Source: an uncultured Flavobacteriaceae bacterium (GTDB taxonomy: Bacteria > Bacteroidota > Bacteroidia > Flavobacteriales > Flavobacteriaceae). From it: 64,000 nt of DNA. The stretch spans positions 186,001 through 250,000 of the forward strand of contig CANLUS010000005.1 of assembly GCA_947494325.1 (NCBI GenBank), read 5' to 3'. Shown here one piece after another: positions 46,400 through 54,713 of this stretch. Position 1 is the stretch's first letter; the number at the start of each line of letters is the position of its first letter. Both the position numbers and the translations under genes were made by a program. The notes under the pieces were generated by a model, which saw only the letters and a list, made by a program, of their open reading frames with translations, did no database searches and had not been told where the DNA came from.

Positions 46400-47770
46400 T
46401 TAATTTGTTTTTATTGTATTGAGTACTGTTTCGAGAGCCGTTTTATTATTGATCACATCTAACATAGCTTGCAGATATTCTTGCTGTGCATTGTATAATT
46501 GTGTTTGGGCTTGTCTTAATTCAAAACTTGAACCTACTCCTTCAAAAAATTTAGTTTGATTCTTTTTCTCAATACGTTCGGATAGATCAAGATTTTTTCG
46601 AGCCGTTTGGTATTGTTCAATCGCAAATTGATAATTACTTTTTGCATTGGCCGTTTGTAATTTTAACTGTTGCTCTGTTTCTGAAAGATCCGTTTTCGCC
46701 TTTTCAAAATCTATTTTTGCTCTTTGCGTTTTCGCAGATCTACCTAAGGAACTAAATACAGGAACATTCAAACTTACGCCGACTAAAGAGGAACCAAACC
46801 ATGGTTGATCACTCTTTAAAAAGTCAAAATTATTACTAAAACTTGTATACCCTCCGTTGACAAATGCAGTCAACGTTGGTAATGCTTTTGTTTTTTCATA
46901 TTTCAATAAAAGTTCCTGAGACTTCTCATTATTTTTAGCGATTTTAAAATCTATATTGTTTTCTAAATTTAATGAAGTATTCATTAAATTTAAATCAATA
47001 CTTTGATTGGCTAGCGATGGTAAATTGTCTTTTAATAGAACCTTGCTTTTTACGTCAATTCCTAAGGTAATATTTAACATTTTGTAAGAAATATCTTTGA
47101 GACGAATAGCATTGTTAAGAGCACTTTCAACACCGAGCAGTGTTATCTGTAACTGTTCAACACTTTCTTCTTCTTCTAAACCATTTTCAAATATTTTTTG
47201 AGTTTCATTTACATTAGTAACTAATGTGTTCTTATTTTTTTCGAGAATTGTAATACTTTCTTCGGCAAGTAGTACATTTCCGTATGCGTCAATTACCATT
47301 TGACGTATTTGTAAATCAGTTTTTTCCTTGGCATTCCTAGAAATAGCTAAGAATACTTTTGAAGACTGCAAGGCTACAATATAGGATCCATCGAAGAGTA
47401 ATTGCCTTAGCGTTGCCGTAGCGTTTAAGCTCTGTTTTGTTCCGAATGTTACCGGAAATTGGTCGTCAAGTGAGAGTCCAAGGTCTAATCTGTCTTGTTC
47501 AGACAGTAAAGAAGCAGGAAGTAATGATACTTGTTGTTTCAAGAAGTTCTGATAATCAACAGAAATATCTACTTGTGGAAGACCAGTGGCCGTAGTTTCC
47601 CATTTTTGTTTTTTCGCCGCCTCAATATCACGTTGTGCATTAATAATAGTTCGATTGTTTTCTAAAGCATATGCAATGGCTTCATCTAAAGTCAAATTTA
47701 AGACGCTCTCTTGCGAAAAACCGTTTGAGATTGTCGTAAATAAGATGATCATAATGAGTATTTGTTTCAT
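46400..47770 (-). CDS. TolC family outer-membrane channel of the RND operon
   Basis: 456 residues with signal peptide (TTISNGFSQ), then LNLTLDEAIAYALENNRTI, the TolC opening, and two helical repeats. Lies 2 bases after tetR and 23 bases before the adaptor, so it belongs to this efflux operon, unlike the unlinked TolC gene at 0.8 kb. Confidence 0.95.
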   Translation of the reverse strand: MKQILIMIILFTTISNGFSQESVLNLTLDEAIAYALENNRTIINAQRDIEAAKKQKWETTATGLPQVDISVDYQNFLKQQVSLLPASLLSEQDRLDLGLSLDDQFPVTFGTKQSLNATATLRQLLFDGSYIVALQSSKVFLAISRNAKEKTDLQIRQMVIDAYGNVLLAEESITILEKNKNTLVTNVNETQKIFENGLEEEESVEQLQITLLGVESALNNAIRLKDISYKMLNITLGIDVKSKVLLKDNLPSLANQSIDLNLMNTSLNLENNIDFKIAKNNEKSQELLLKYEKTKALPTLTAFVNGGYTSFSNNFDFLKSDQPWFGSSLVGVSLNVPVFSSLGRSAKTQRAKIDFEKAKTDLSETEQQLKLQTANAKSNYQFAIEQYQTARKNLDLSERIEKKNQTKFFEGVGSSFELRQAQTQLYNAQQEYLQAMLDVINNKTALETVLNTIKTN

Positions 47771-47772
47771 TA

Positions 47773-48378
47773 TTATGATTGATTTGTGGTTATAAAATTG
47801 TTTAATATGTCTAATCCTTTCTCCGTTACAATAGCTCTTAGATGATATTCAAGGTAACTCTCCATTAAGTATTCAACGGTAAAAAGCTTCTGCGGGAAAA
47901 TAGTAGGGTCTTTGATACCCATCATTCCATTAAAATACATTCTGGCAATAAAATCTATATCAATATCACTTCTAAATACTTCGGTTTCTGTTCCTTTAGC
48001 CAGACTTTCTTTTACCGATTCATGCATCACATCAAACTGTTTCATTTTTAATTGCTCATAGATGCGTGGGTAGTATTTTTTTAATTGATATTGTGGTGAA
48101 GTTCTTTCATTTTTTAAATGATTCATCACCAACATTTTAATATCGTATAATTCTTCAATTGGGTTGTTAGAATTTTCGCATACATCATCGATGTCGTTAC
48201 AAATAATGTTAAATAAATTAAAGGTTACATCTTCAACAAGCTTACTCTTGTTAGGAAAATGTTGGTATATCGTTTTTTTAGATATGCCCATTTCTCCTGC
48301 AATGTCATCCATGGTAACACTCTTAAAACCTAAGGTTAAAAAGAGTTCGGTGCCTTTTAAAATAATTTTTTCTTTCAT
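47773..48378 (-). CDS. TetR/AcrR family repressor of the efflux operon
   Basis: 201 residues from the ATG at 48378; a longer in-frame start would place coding sequence over the promoter. The N-terminal helix-turn-helix is clear (KGTELFLTLGFKSVTMDDIAGEMGISKKTIYQHFPNKSKLVEDV), followed by a helical ligand domain. It is the first gene of the efflux operon and a palindrome with 9-bp arms overlaps its promoter (see 48401-48428), so it probably represses itself and the pump and is released by an efflux substrate. Confidence 0.94.
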   Translation of the reverse strand: MKEKIILKGTELFLTLGFKSVTMDDIAGEMGISKKTIYQHFPNKSKLVEDVTFNLFNIICNDIDDVCENSNNPIEELYDIKMLVMNHLKNERTSPQYQLKKYYPRIYEQLKMKQFDVMHESVKESLAKGTETEVFRSDIDIDFIARMYFNGMMGIKDPTIFPQKLFTVEYLMESYLEYHLRAIVTEKGLDILNNFITTNQS

Positions 48379-48388
48379 AATTTGAGTG

Positions 48389-48417
48389 CAAATATACGTT
48401 GGAAACTTTAAAAACAA
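48389..48417 (-). promoter_or_regulatory. Promoter of the tetR-tolC-RND operon
   Basis: On the minus strand: TTG (48415-48417), 18-base spacer, TATATTTG (48389-48396), full match to the Bacteroidota consensus, ending 10 bases before the tetR ATG. Confidence 0.75.
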
Positions 48418-48428
48418 AAAAAGTTTCC
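48401..48428. promoter_or_regulatory. Palindromic operator, probable TetR binding site
   Basis: GGAAACTTT, 10-base centre, AAAGTTTCC: perfect 9-bp arms covering the -33 element and most of the spacer. The size and place suit a TetR dimer blocking RNA polymerase. Confidence 0.65.
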
Positions 48429-48520
48429 ATGGTTTTACAAAAATTTAACATACTGTTAATTTTTACTTAAAAGGGCTTTCGTATCGTTCGTAAAATCTTA
48501 TTTTTACCAAAAATCGAAAT

Positions 48521-49486
48521 TTGAGAATCGAAGATTATAAAAAGACTTTTTTAAGTCATTTGTCAGAAAAAATAAAAGCTCCTGAACCTAAAGGTTTATA
48601 TGATCCAATTTTGTACATCATGAATTTAGGAGGTAAACGTTTACGACCTATTTTAATGTTGATGAGTTGTAAATTGTTCAATGGTGATTATCGAAAAGCG
48701 CTCGACGCATCTTTAGCGATCGAAATGTTTCATAATTTTTCATTGGTGCATGATGATATTATGGACAATGCTTCATTAAGAAGAGGACAAGCAACGGTGC
48801 ATGAAAAATGGAATTTAAATACAGGGATCTTATCTGGGGATGCTATGCTTGTATTGGCCAATCAACTTTTTGAATCGTATGATGATGTTCTGTATAAAAA
48901 ACTCATGACCATATTTAATGATACGGCACTAAAGGTTTGTGAGGGTCAACAATTGGATATTGATTTTGAAACAAGAAATGATGTTACCATACCGGAATAT
49001 TTAAAAATGATCGCCTTTAAAACGGCTGTATTAGTTGCGGCTTCTTTAAAAATGGGAGCATTGATTGCTCAAACGGATCCGAATGAAGCGCAAAAAGTTT
49101 ATGATTATGGTGTTAATTTAGGAATAGCTTTTCAGTTACAAGACGATTATTTAGATGTTTTCGGACTGGATGATTTCGGTAAAAAACACGCGGGTGACAT
49201 AATTGAGAATAAAAAAACATGGATGTATCTAAAAGCGTTGTCGATAGCAACTCCCGTAGATAAGGAAAAACTTACATCATTGTACAGTTCAAAAAGTCAT
49301 GAAAATAGTAAAGTCGAACAAGTGATGGAATTGTTTAGAAAATATGAGATTCCGACATTAGTTAAGTTGGAAATCGAAAGTTTTACGAAGAAAGCTTTTT
49401 ATCATTGCAATCAATTGAATCTCAATAGTAATAGTAAAAAGATTTTAATCGATTTTGCAACAATGCTCATGGATAGAAAAATTTGA
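48521..49486 (+). CDS. Polyprenyl diphosphate synthase
   Basis: 321-residue trans-prenyltransferase with a TTG start. First Asp-rich motif HDDIMDNASLRRG (Asp78-Asp82), second QDDYLDVFG near residue 208, plus GGKRLRPIL and KTAVLVAASLKMGALI. It builds short or medium all-trans prenyl chains, for example for menaquinone side chains or carotenoid precursors; chain length cannot be set from the motif alone. Divergent from the tetR operon. Confidence 0.94.
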   Translation: MRIEDYKKTFLSHLSEKIKAPEPKGLYDPILYIMNLGGKRLRPILMLMSCKLFNGDYRKALDASLAIEMFHNFSLVHDDIMDNASLRRGQATVHEKWNLNTGILSGDAMLVLANQLFESYDDVLYKKLMTIFNDTALKVCEGQQLDIDFETRNDVTIPEYLKMIAFKTAVLVAASLKMGALIAQTDPNEAQKVYDYGVNLGIAFQLQDDYLDVFGLDDFGKKHAGDIIENKKTWMYLKALSIATPVDKEKLTSLYSSKSHENSKVEQVMELFRKYEIPTLVKLEIESFTKKAFYHCNQLNLNSNSKKILIDFATMLMDRKI

Positions 49487-49507
49487 TATTTTTTTTCGAG
49501 TAAAAAA

Positions 49508-49538
49508 TTGTTCATCATATAAATAATTGGTAATATTG
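49508..49538 (+). promoter_or_regulatory. Candidate promoter of the tRNA gene
   Basis: TTG (49508-49510), 20-base spacer, TAATATTG (49531-49538, one mismatch to TAnnTTTG), 25 bases before the tRNA 5' end. Confidence 0.45.
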
Positions 49539-49563
49539 CACTCCAAAATTTTTTAAACAAAAT

Positions 49564-49637
49564 GGACCCATAGCTCAGTTGGTTAGAGCACCTGACTCAT
49601 AATCAGGGGGTCGAAGGTTCGAGCCCTTCTGGGTCCA
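49564..49637 (+). tRNA. tRNA with anticodon CAU (elongator Met or Ile2)
   Basis: 74 bases fold as a cloverleaf: acceptor GGACCCA/TGGGTCC with A discriminator, D arm with AGCTCAGTTGGTTAGAGC, anticodon stem CTGA/TCAG with loop CTCATAA, T arm GAAGG-TTCGAGC-CCTTC. The anticodon CAT is at 49598-49600. The first pair is G1-C72, so it is not the initiator, which has an unpaired position. Whether it is elongator Met or the lysidine-modified Ile2 cannot be settled by eye. CCA is not encoded. The neighbouring stretch 49487-49791 otherwise holds only promoters. Confidence 0.95.
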
Positions 49638-49732
49638 CAAAGTCTTGTGTTTTTAGAGCATTTGTTCATGTAATTTAGACTTAAAGCGCGCTAAAAAAGA
49701 GAATTTTACGTTTATTGCTAAAAAAGAATTTA

Positions 49733-49740
49733 TATATTTG
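49733..49740 (+). promoter_or_regulatory. -7 element of the small sorting-tail gene
   Basis: TATATTTG matches TAnnTTTG, 51 bases before the ATG at 49792; a TTG at 49715-49717 gives a slightly short 15-base spacer. Confidence 0.5.
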
Positions 49741-49791
49741 CAATTAATTAGACAGTTAGACGTTAGCTATTTTGTAAAAGGGGAAAGTTTT

Positions 49792-50007
49792 ATGTTCAAA
49801 AAATATTCATTGTTAATACTATTTATTTCACTGTTTCTAGTATCGAGTGAGATGTATGCGCAGGAAAGTGGTGATTGTAATGATGGCCCACCCGGACCAG
49901 GCAGCGGAGTGCCCTGTCCTCCTTCGACACCTATTGGTGGTGGTGCTGGAGTTGTTATTTTACTATCTGCCGGTATTGCTTATGGAATAAAAAAATTTCG
50001 AGAGTAG
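49792..50007 (+). CDS. Small exported protein with PID-CTERM-like tail
   Basis: 71 residues from the ATG at 49792 (a longer in-frame start would precede the signal peptide with 18 odd residues). Signal peptide MFKKYSLLILFISLFLVSSEMYAQ, then a very short mature part rich in Gly/Pro/Cys (GDCNDGPPGPGSGVPCPP), then TPIGGGAGVVILLSAG, a membrane helix and a basic end (KKFRE). The order Pro-rich/PIGG/hydrophobic helix/basic tail resembles the PID-CTERM sorting signals of flavobacteria (normally PIDGG), which I associate with exosortase-like processing. Function unknown; nothing else in the window is a sortase. Confidence 0.7.
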   Translation: MFKKYSLLILFISLFLVSSEMYAQESGDCNDGPPGPGSGVPCPPSTPIGGGAGVVILLSAGIAYGIKKFRE

Positions 50008-50017
50008 AGTTTTGATT

Positions 50018-50602
50018 CTATAAGTTTGCTAGACGAGCAACATATTTACCTATCACGTCAAATTCAAGATTTATTTCAGTCCCCTTCTGTATAGTTTGAA
50101 AGTTAGTGTGTTCATAGGTATAAGGTATTATGGCTACACTAAACTTATTTTTTTCTGAGTCAACAACTGTTAAACTTACTCCGTTAACTGTGATGGAACC
50201 CTTTTCTATCGTGATATTGTTTTTGGAAGTATCGTACTCAAAAGTAAAAATCCAGCTTCCATCTTTTTCCTCTTTGTGAATACAGATTGCCGTTTGATCT
50301 ACATGACCTTGAACAATATGTCCGTCTAATCGATCACCTAATTTCATAGCACGTTCTATGTTTACAATATCACCTGTTTTTATAGTATTTAAATTGGTTT
50401 TCATTAAAGTTTCTTCAATAGCAGTAACCGTATATATATCACCTTCTATTTTCACCACGGTTAAACATACACCATTGTGTGCAACGCTCTGATCTATTTT
50501 TAGTTCTGATGTTACATTACTTTTAATCGATAGGTGAAGATTGCTACCTTCTTTTCTTAATGACGCTACTGTGGCAATATCTTCAATTATTCCGGTAAAC
50601 AT
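50018..50602 (-). CDS. ribE: Riboflavin synthase, alpha subunit
   Basis: Last step of riboflavin synthesis. 194 residues in two homologous lumazine-binding halves: MFTGIIEDIATV ... NGVCLTVV and GDRLDGHIVQGHVDQT ... ITVNGVSLTVVD. Length is normal. Convergent with the small gene upstream (10-base gap) and divergent from pdxA (144-base gap). In the gap I see TACTTTCG at 50669-50676 (near-consensus -7 on the plus strand) and no FMN riboswitch. Confidence 0.95.
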   Translation of the reverse strand: MFTGIIEDIATVASLRKEGSNLHLSIKSNVTSELKIDQSVAHNGVCLTVVKIEGDIYTVTAIEETLMKTNLNTIKTGDIVNIERAMKLGDRLDGHIVQGHVDQTAICIHKEEKDGSWIFTFEYDTSKNNITIEKGSITVNGVSLTVVDSEKNKFSVAIIPYTYEHTNFQTIQKGTEINLEFDVIGKYVARLANL

Positions 50603-50746
50603 AGTTGTGTTTTGGGATTTTTAGCTGGACTAAAAAGGATTTAAACCTAAATAGTAGCATATTTTTTTTTACTTTCGTCTCATTAAATAAAAGTCAACAA
50701 TGAGGTTGATTTTCCTTGTCAAAAATAGGAATAATAGCACAGCTAG

Positions 50747-51796
50747 ATGAAGAAAAATGAAAAAATAAAAGTAGGGATCTCTGTTGGGGATATTAATGGA
50801 ATCGGAATTGAAATTATTTTAAAAACTTTCGAAGATGCTAGGATGCTCGATTTTTGTACTCCAATTCTATTTTGCGATCCAAAAATAGTGGCTGTACATG
50901 GAAAGGCACTTAATTTAAATGTGCAACTGAATACAATTAATAAGATTGAGAAGGCCGTTTCAAATAAATTGAATGCCTTTTCAGTATCTGATAAACACAT
51001 TCCTGTAGATTTAGGAAAGGAAACTCCTGATGGTGGAATGCATGCATTTCTATCGTTACAGGCTGCGACTAATGCATTGAAAAAAAAGGAAATTGATGTA
51101 TTAGTTACGGCACCTATCAATAAACACAATATACAATCAGATCAATTTAATTTTAAAGGTCATACCGAATATTTAGAATCTCAACTACAAGGAAGTAGTT
51201 TAATGATCTTAATGACTGATGAAATTCGAATAGGTTTGATAACTGGGCATATTCCAGTAACAGAGATAAGTGAAAAGATTACGAAGGAATTAATTGAGAA
51301 AAAAGTAGCTATCATGTATCGTTCTCTAATTGAAGATTTTGCTATTTCTAAACCAAAAATCGCCGTATTAGGGTTGAATCCACACTGTGGAGATAATGGC
51401 GTTATAGGTAAAGAAGACGATGAAATTATACGGCCAACATTAGCTGGTATACAAGAGACTGGCAAATTGGTCTACGGACCTTATGCTGCGGATAGTTTTT
51501 TTGGATCAGAATCATATAAGGGGTTTGACGCTGTTCTAGCAATGTATCATGATCAAGGACTAGGGCCTTTTAAAACCTTAGCATTTGGAAAGGGAGTTAA
51601 TTTTACTGCGGGACTAGATGGTGTCAGAACTTCTCCAGATCATGGTACGGCATATGAAATTGCCGGTCAGAATAAAGCAAATCACAGTTCTTTTAAGGAG
51701 GCCTTATTTTCTGCAATAAAAATATTTAGGGCAAGACAGAATTATATAGAGCTGTCAGAAAACAAATTACAAAGGAAAAAGCACGTAAAAAGTTAA
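50747..51796 (+). CDS. pdxA: 4-hydroxythreonine-4-phosphate dehydrogenase
   Basis: Vitamin B6 pathway enzyme that feeds PdxJ. 349 residues with VGISVGDINGIGIEIIL, the metal His in FKGHTEYLE, VLGLNPHCGDNG, and AMYHDQGLGPFK plus GLDGVRTSPDHGTAYEIAG (further metal-binding His). A basic C-terminal tail (KLQRKKHVKS) exceeds the E. coli length slightly. Confidence 0.96.
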   Translation: MKKNEKIKVGISVGDINGIGIEIILKTFEDARMLDFCTPILFCDPKIVAVHGKALNLNVQLNTINKIEKAVSNKLNAFSVSDKHIPVDLGKETPDGGMHAFLSLQAATNALKKKEIDVLVTAPINKHNIQSDQFNFKGHTEYLESQLQGSSLMILMTDEIRIGLITGHIPVTEISEKITKELIEKKVAIMYRSLIEDFAISKPKIAVLGLNPHCGDNGVIGKEDDEIIRPTLAGIQETGKLVYGPYAADSFFGSESYKGFDAVLAMYHDQGLGPFKTLAFGKGVNFTAGLDGVRTSPDHGTAYEIAGQNKANHSSFKEALFSAIKIFRARQNYIELSENKLQRKKHVKS

Positions 51797-51805
51797 TTTT
51801 TTTAG

Positions 51806-51834
51806 TTGATATTATCAATTATTTTCTATCTTTG
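51806..51834 (+). promoter_or_regulatory. Promoter of yceD-rpmF
   Basis: TTG (51806-51808), 18-base spacer, TATCTTTG (51827-51834), then about 26 bases to the ATG: full consensus. Confidence 0.75.
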
Positions 51835-51860
51835 CGCGCTCAAATTGATGTTGCAGGAAA

Positions 51861-52391
51861 ATGGATAAAACGTATATTCTTCCTTTTGTAGGATTAAAAG
51901 AAGGAAAACATCAGTTTGATTATGTTATAGATAACAAGTTCTTTGAAACTTATGAGTACGATGAAATTTTAGGTGCAACAATCAATGTACATCTAGATTT
52001 TGTTAAAAAAAGTACCTTACTAGAATTAAATTTTAGTGCTACTGGTGAAATCAATGTTGTTTGTGATGTGACAAGCGAACACTATCTAGAGTCAATAGAT
52101 ACAACATTGAGTTTGGTTGTTAAATTTGGAAATGAGTTTAATAACGATAACGAAGAGATTTTGATTATTCCTCACAGTGAATTTCAATTAGATGTTGCAC
52201 AATTTATTTACGAAATGATTGTGTTAGCAGTTCCAGTAAAAAAAGTACATCCGGGTATTGAAGATGGCACATTACAATCTGATATACTTGATAAGTTAGA
52301 AGAGTTAAAACCGAAAGAAACAACAAATAATAAGGATACAGATCCTAGATGGTCTAAGTTAAAAGACCTGTTAACAGATAAAAAAGAGTAA
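51861..52391 (+). CDS. YceD/DUF177 family protein
   Basis: 176 residues, no signal peptide. The central [23 protein letters not shown] and the C-terminal [25 protein letters not shown] match DUF177/YceD, a family placed before rpmF in most bacteria and linked to 23S rRNA levels. Of the family's Cys motif only one Cys is visible here. It starts 2 bases before rpmF. Confidence 0.92.
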   Translation: MDKTYILPFVGLKEGKHQFDYVIDNKFFETYEYDEILGATINVHLDFVKKSTLLELNFSATGEINVVCDVTSEHYLESIDTTLSLVVKFGNEFNNDNEEILIIPHSEFQLDVAQFIYEMIVLAVPVKKVHPGIEDGTLQSDILDKLEELKPKETTNNKDTDPRWSKLKDLLTDKKE

Positions 52392-52393
52392 AG

Positions 52394-52588
52394 ATGGCAC
52401 ATCCTAAAAGAAAAATATCAAAACAACGAAGAGACAAGAGAAGAACTCATTATAAGGCGAGTACACCTCAGATCGCAGTAGATCCAACAACAGGTGAATC
52501 TCACTTATACCATAGAGCTCATTGGCATGAAGGTAAATTATATTACCGTGGTCAAGTGATTATTGATAACAGTGAAACTGCTGCTTAA
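52394..52588 (+). CDS. rpmF: 50S ribosomal protein L32
   Basis: 64 residues: [21 protein letters not shown] is the canonical L32 start. The rest ([20 protein letters not shown]) has no cysteines, the zinc-independent (C-minus) form. Operon with yceD. In many bacteria rpmF is followed by fabH; here it is followed by a terminator and clpP. Confidence 0.97.
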   Translation: MAHPKRKISKQRRDKRRTHYKASTPQIAVDPTTGESHLYHRAHWHEGKLYYRGQVIIDNSETAA

Positions 52589-52610
52589 TCATCGCTAATG
52601 ATAAAATTAT

Positions 52611-52638
52611 AGAGCTCTCATTTATGAGGGCTTTTTTT
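52611..52638 (+). terminator. Terminator after rpmF
   Basis: AGCTCTCAT, TT, ATGAGGGCT (one G-T wobble) then seven Ts, about 25 bases past the rpmF stop. Confidence 0.85.
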
Positions 52639-52741
52639 ATGATTTTAGCCAAAACCATATAGGATTGTGACTTTTTTGTCAAGTTTATTTCAATCTAATT
52701 AATTAGTATATTTACCAGATAATACTTTTAAAAATATATAC

Positions 52742-53419
52742 ATGAATTACGGAGAAGAATTTAAAAAATACGCGATAAAGAACCAAGGAATTAATAGCAT
52801 GTACTATGATAAAATGATAAGTGCGATGTATCCGGTAGGCTTGACGCCAAATATTATAGAAGAACGTCAAATGAATATTGCTGTTTTCGACGTATTTTCT
52901 CGATTGATGATGGATCGAATTATATTTCTAGGTACTGGTATTGATGATTATGTGGCGAATATCGTACAAGCACAATTACTGTTTTTAGAAAGTGTAGATG
53001 CATCAAAAGATATTTCAATTTATATAAACTCACCTGGAGGAGGTGTATATGCTGGTTTAGGTATCTATGATACCATGCAATTTATAAAGCCAGATGTAGC
53101 TACAATTTGTACCGGTATGGCGGCTTCGATGGGAGCTGTTTTAATGTGTGCTGGTCAAAAAGGAAAAAGATCAGCCTTACCACATTCAAGGGTGATGATT
53201 CATCAGCCCTTAGGAGGAGCTCAAGGACAAGCGTCTGATATTGAAATTACAACACGTGAGATCTTGAAACTAAAAGATGAGTTGTATGAAATTATCGCAA
53301 AGCACTCTGGCCAAACGAAAGAAAAGGTGAGTGATGATTCTGATAGAGATTATTGGATGAAAGCCGCAGAAGCGAAGAAATATGGTATGATTGATGAAGT
53401 TTTGACTAGAGATAAATAA
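52742..53419 (+). CDS. clpP: ATP-dependent Clp protease proteolytic subunit
   Basis: 225 residues; catalytic Ser129 (GMAASMGAVLM), His154 (SRVMIHQPLGG) and an Asp in DRDYWMKAAEA. Degrades proteins delivered by ClpX as a 14-subunit barrel. It carries about 20-25 extra N-terminal residues over E. coli mature ClpP, including a possible pro-segment. Followed 46 bases later by clpX. Confidence 0.97.
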   Translation: MNYGEEFKKYAIKNQGINSMYYDKMISAMYPVGLTPNIIEERQMNIAVFDVFSRLMMDRIIFLGTGIDDYVANIVQAQLLFLESVDASKDISIYINSPGGGVYAGLGIYDTMQFIKPDVATICTGMAASMGAVLMCAGQKGKRSALPHSRVMIHQPLGGAQGQASDIEITTREILKLKDELYEIIAKHSGQTKEKVSDDSDRDYWMKAAEAKKYGMIDEVLTRDK

Positions 53420-53465
53420 TAAATCAAGGCTTATTTAGTTTTATATCTACACTTAGAAGAAGAGT

Positions 53466-54707
53466 ATGGCAAAGAAAGAAGAATTAGAATGTTCATTTTG
53501 TGCACGTAAAAAACCAGAGACTAACTTATTGATAGCTGGTTTAGACGCGCATATCTGTGATCGATGTATTGAACAAGCTCATGGCATTGTTTTAGAAGAA
53601 ATTACAGATACAAAAGCCGAAGGGCTTTCGGGTGAATTAATATTAAAAAAGCCGCAAGAAATAAAAGCGTTTTTAGATGAATATATAATTGGTCAACACC
53701 AAGCTAAAAAAGTGATGGCTGTTGCTGTATACAATCACTATAAACGGTTGTTGCAGAAACCTTCAAGTAAGGAAGATGATATTGAAATAGAAAAGAGTAA
53801 TATTATGCTCGTTGGTGAAACGGGAACTGGTAAAACATTACTGGCCCGTACTATTGCTAGGATGCTCAATGTACCTTTTGCTATCGTCGATGCAACAGTA
53901 TTGACAGAAGCCGGTTATGTTGGTGAAGATGTTGAGACTATTCTTACGCGTTTATTACAAGCTGCAGATTACAATACACAAAAAGCCGAAAAAGGAATTG
54001 TTTTTATTGATGAGATCGATAAAATTGCAAGAAAAAGCGATAACCCTTCAATTACAAGAGATGTTTCTGGTGAAGGTGTGCAACAGGCCTTGTTAAAGTT
54101 ATTAGAAGGTACGGTAGTGAATGTACCGCCTAAAGGAGGTAGAAAACACCCCGATCAAAAATTTGTTGAGGTAAATACTCGTAATATATTATTTATTGCT
54201 GGGGGAGCATTTGACGGTATAGATAGAGTAATTAGCAAGCGCTTGAATATGCAAGCAGTCGGTTATAGTGCATCAAAAAATGAAGAACGTGTAGACGAAG
54301 ATAATTTATTGCAATATATAGTGCCCAAAGATTTAAAAGATTTTGGGTTGATACCAGAAATTATAGGTCGTTTGCCAGTATTGACGTATATGAATCCTTT
54401 AGATGCTGGTACACTTCGAGCAATTTTGACAGAACCTAGGAATGCCATTATGAAACAATATGATAAATTGTTCGAAATGGATGATATTAAATTTGATATC
54501 GATGAAAAGGCATTAAATTATATCGTTGAAAAAGCGGTAGAATATAAATTAGGAGCTCGAGGATTACGTTCTTTATGTGAAGCTATTTTAACGGATGCTA
54601 TGTTTGAATTACCGGGAAGCGACGAAAAAGTGCTAAAGGTTACAAAAAAATACGCGCAAGGTAAACTCACAAAATCTACATTAAGTAAGTTAAAAGCGGT
54701 ATCATAA
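53466..54707 (+). CDS. clpX: ATP-dependent Clp protease ATP-binding subunit ClpX
   Basis: 413 residues: N-terminal zinc finger (CSFCARKK ... HICDRCIEQ), Walker A GETGTGKT, Walker [14 protein letters not shown], the RKHPDQKF pore-2 loop and IIGRLPV sensor region. Unfolds tagged proteins for ClpP. dnaG starts 6 bases after its stop. Confidence 0.97.
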   Translation: MAKKEELECSFCARKKPETNLLIAGLDAHICDRCIEQAHGIVLEEITDTKAEGLSGELILKKPQEIKAFLDEYIIGQHQAKKVMAVAVYNHYKRLLQKPSSKEDDIEIEKSNIMLVGETGTGKTLLARTIARMLNVPFAIVDATVLTEAGYVGEDVETILTRLLQAADYNTQKAEKGIVFIDEIDKIARKSDNPSITRDVSGEGVQQALLKLLEGTVVNVPPKGGRKHPDQKFVEVNTRNILFIAGGAFDGIDRVISKRLNMQAVGYSASKNEERVDEDNLLQYIVPKDLKDFGLIPEIIGRLPVLTYMNPLDAGTLRAILTEPRNAIMKQYDKLFEMDDIKFDIDEKALNYIVEKAVEYKLGARGLRSLCEAILTDAMFELPGSDEKVLKVTKKYAQGKLTKSTLSKLKAVS

Positions 54708-54713
54708 GTCTCT

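Noticed and set aside
49564-49637. tRNA as an attachment site for an integrated element
   Set aside because: No repeat of the tRNA 3' end was seen in the window and no integrase gene is present; the neighbouring genes are ordinary.
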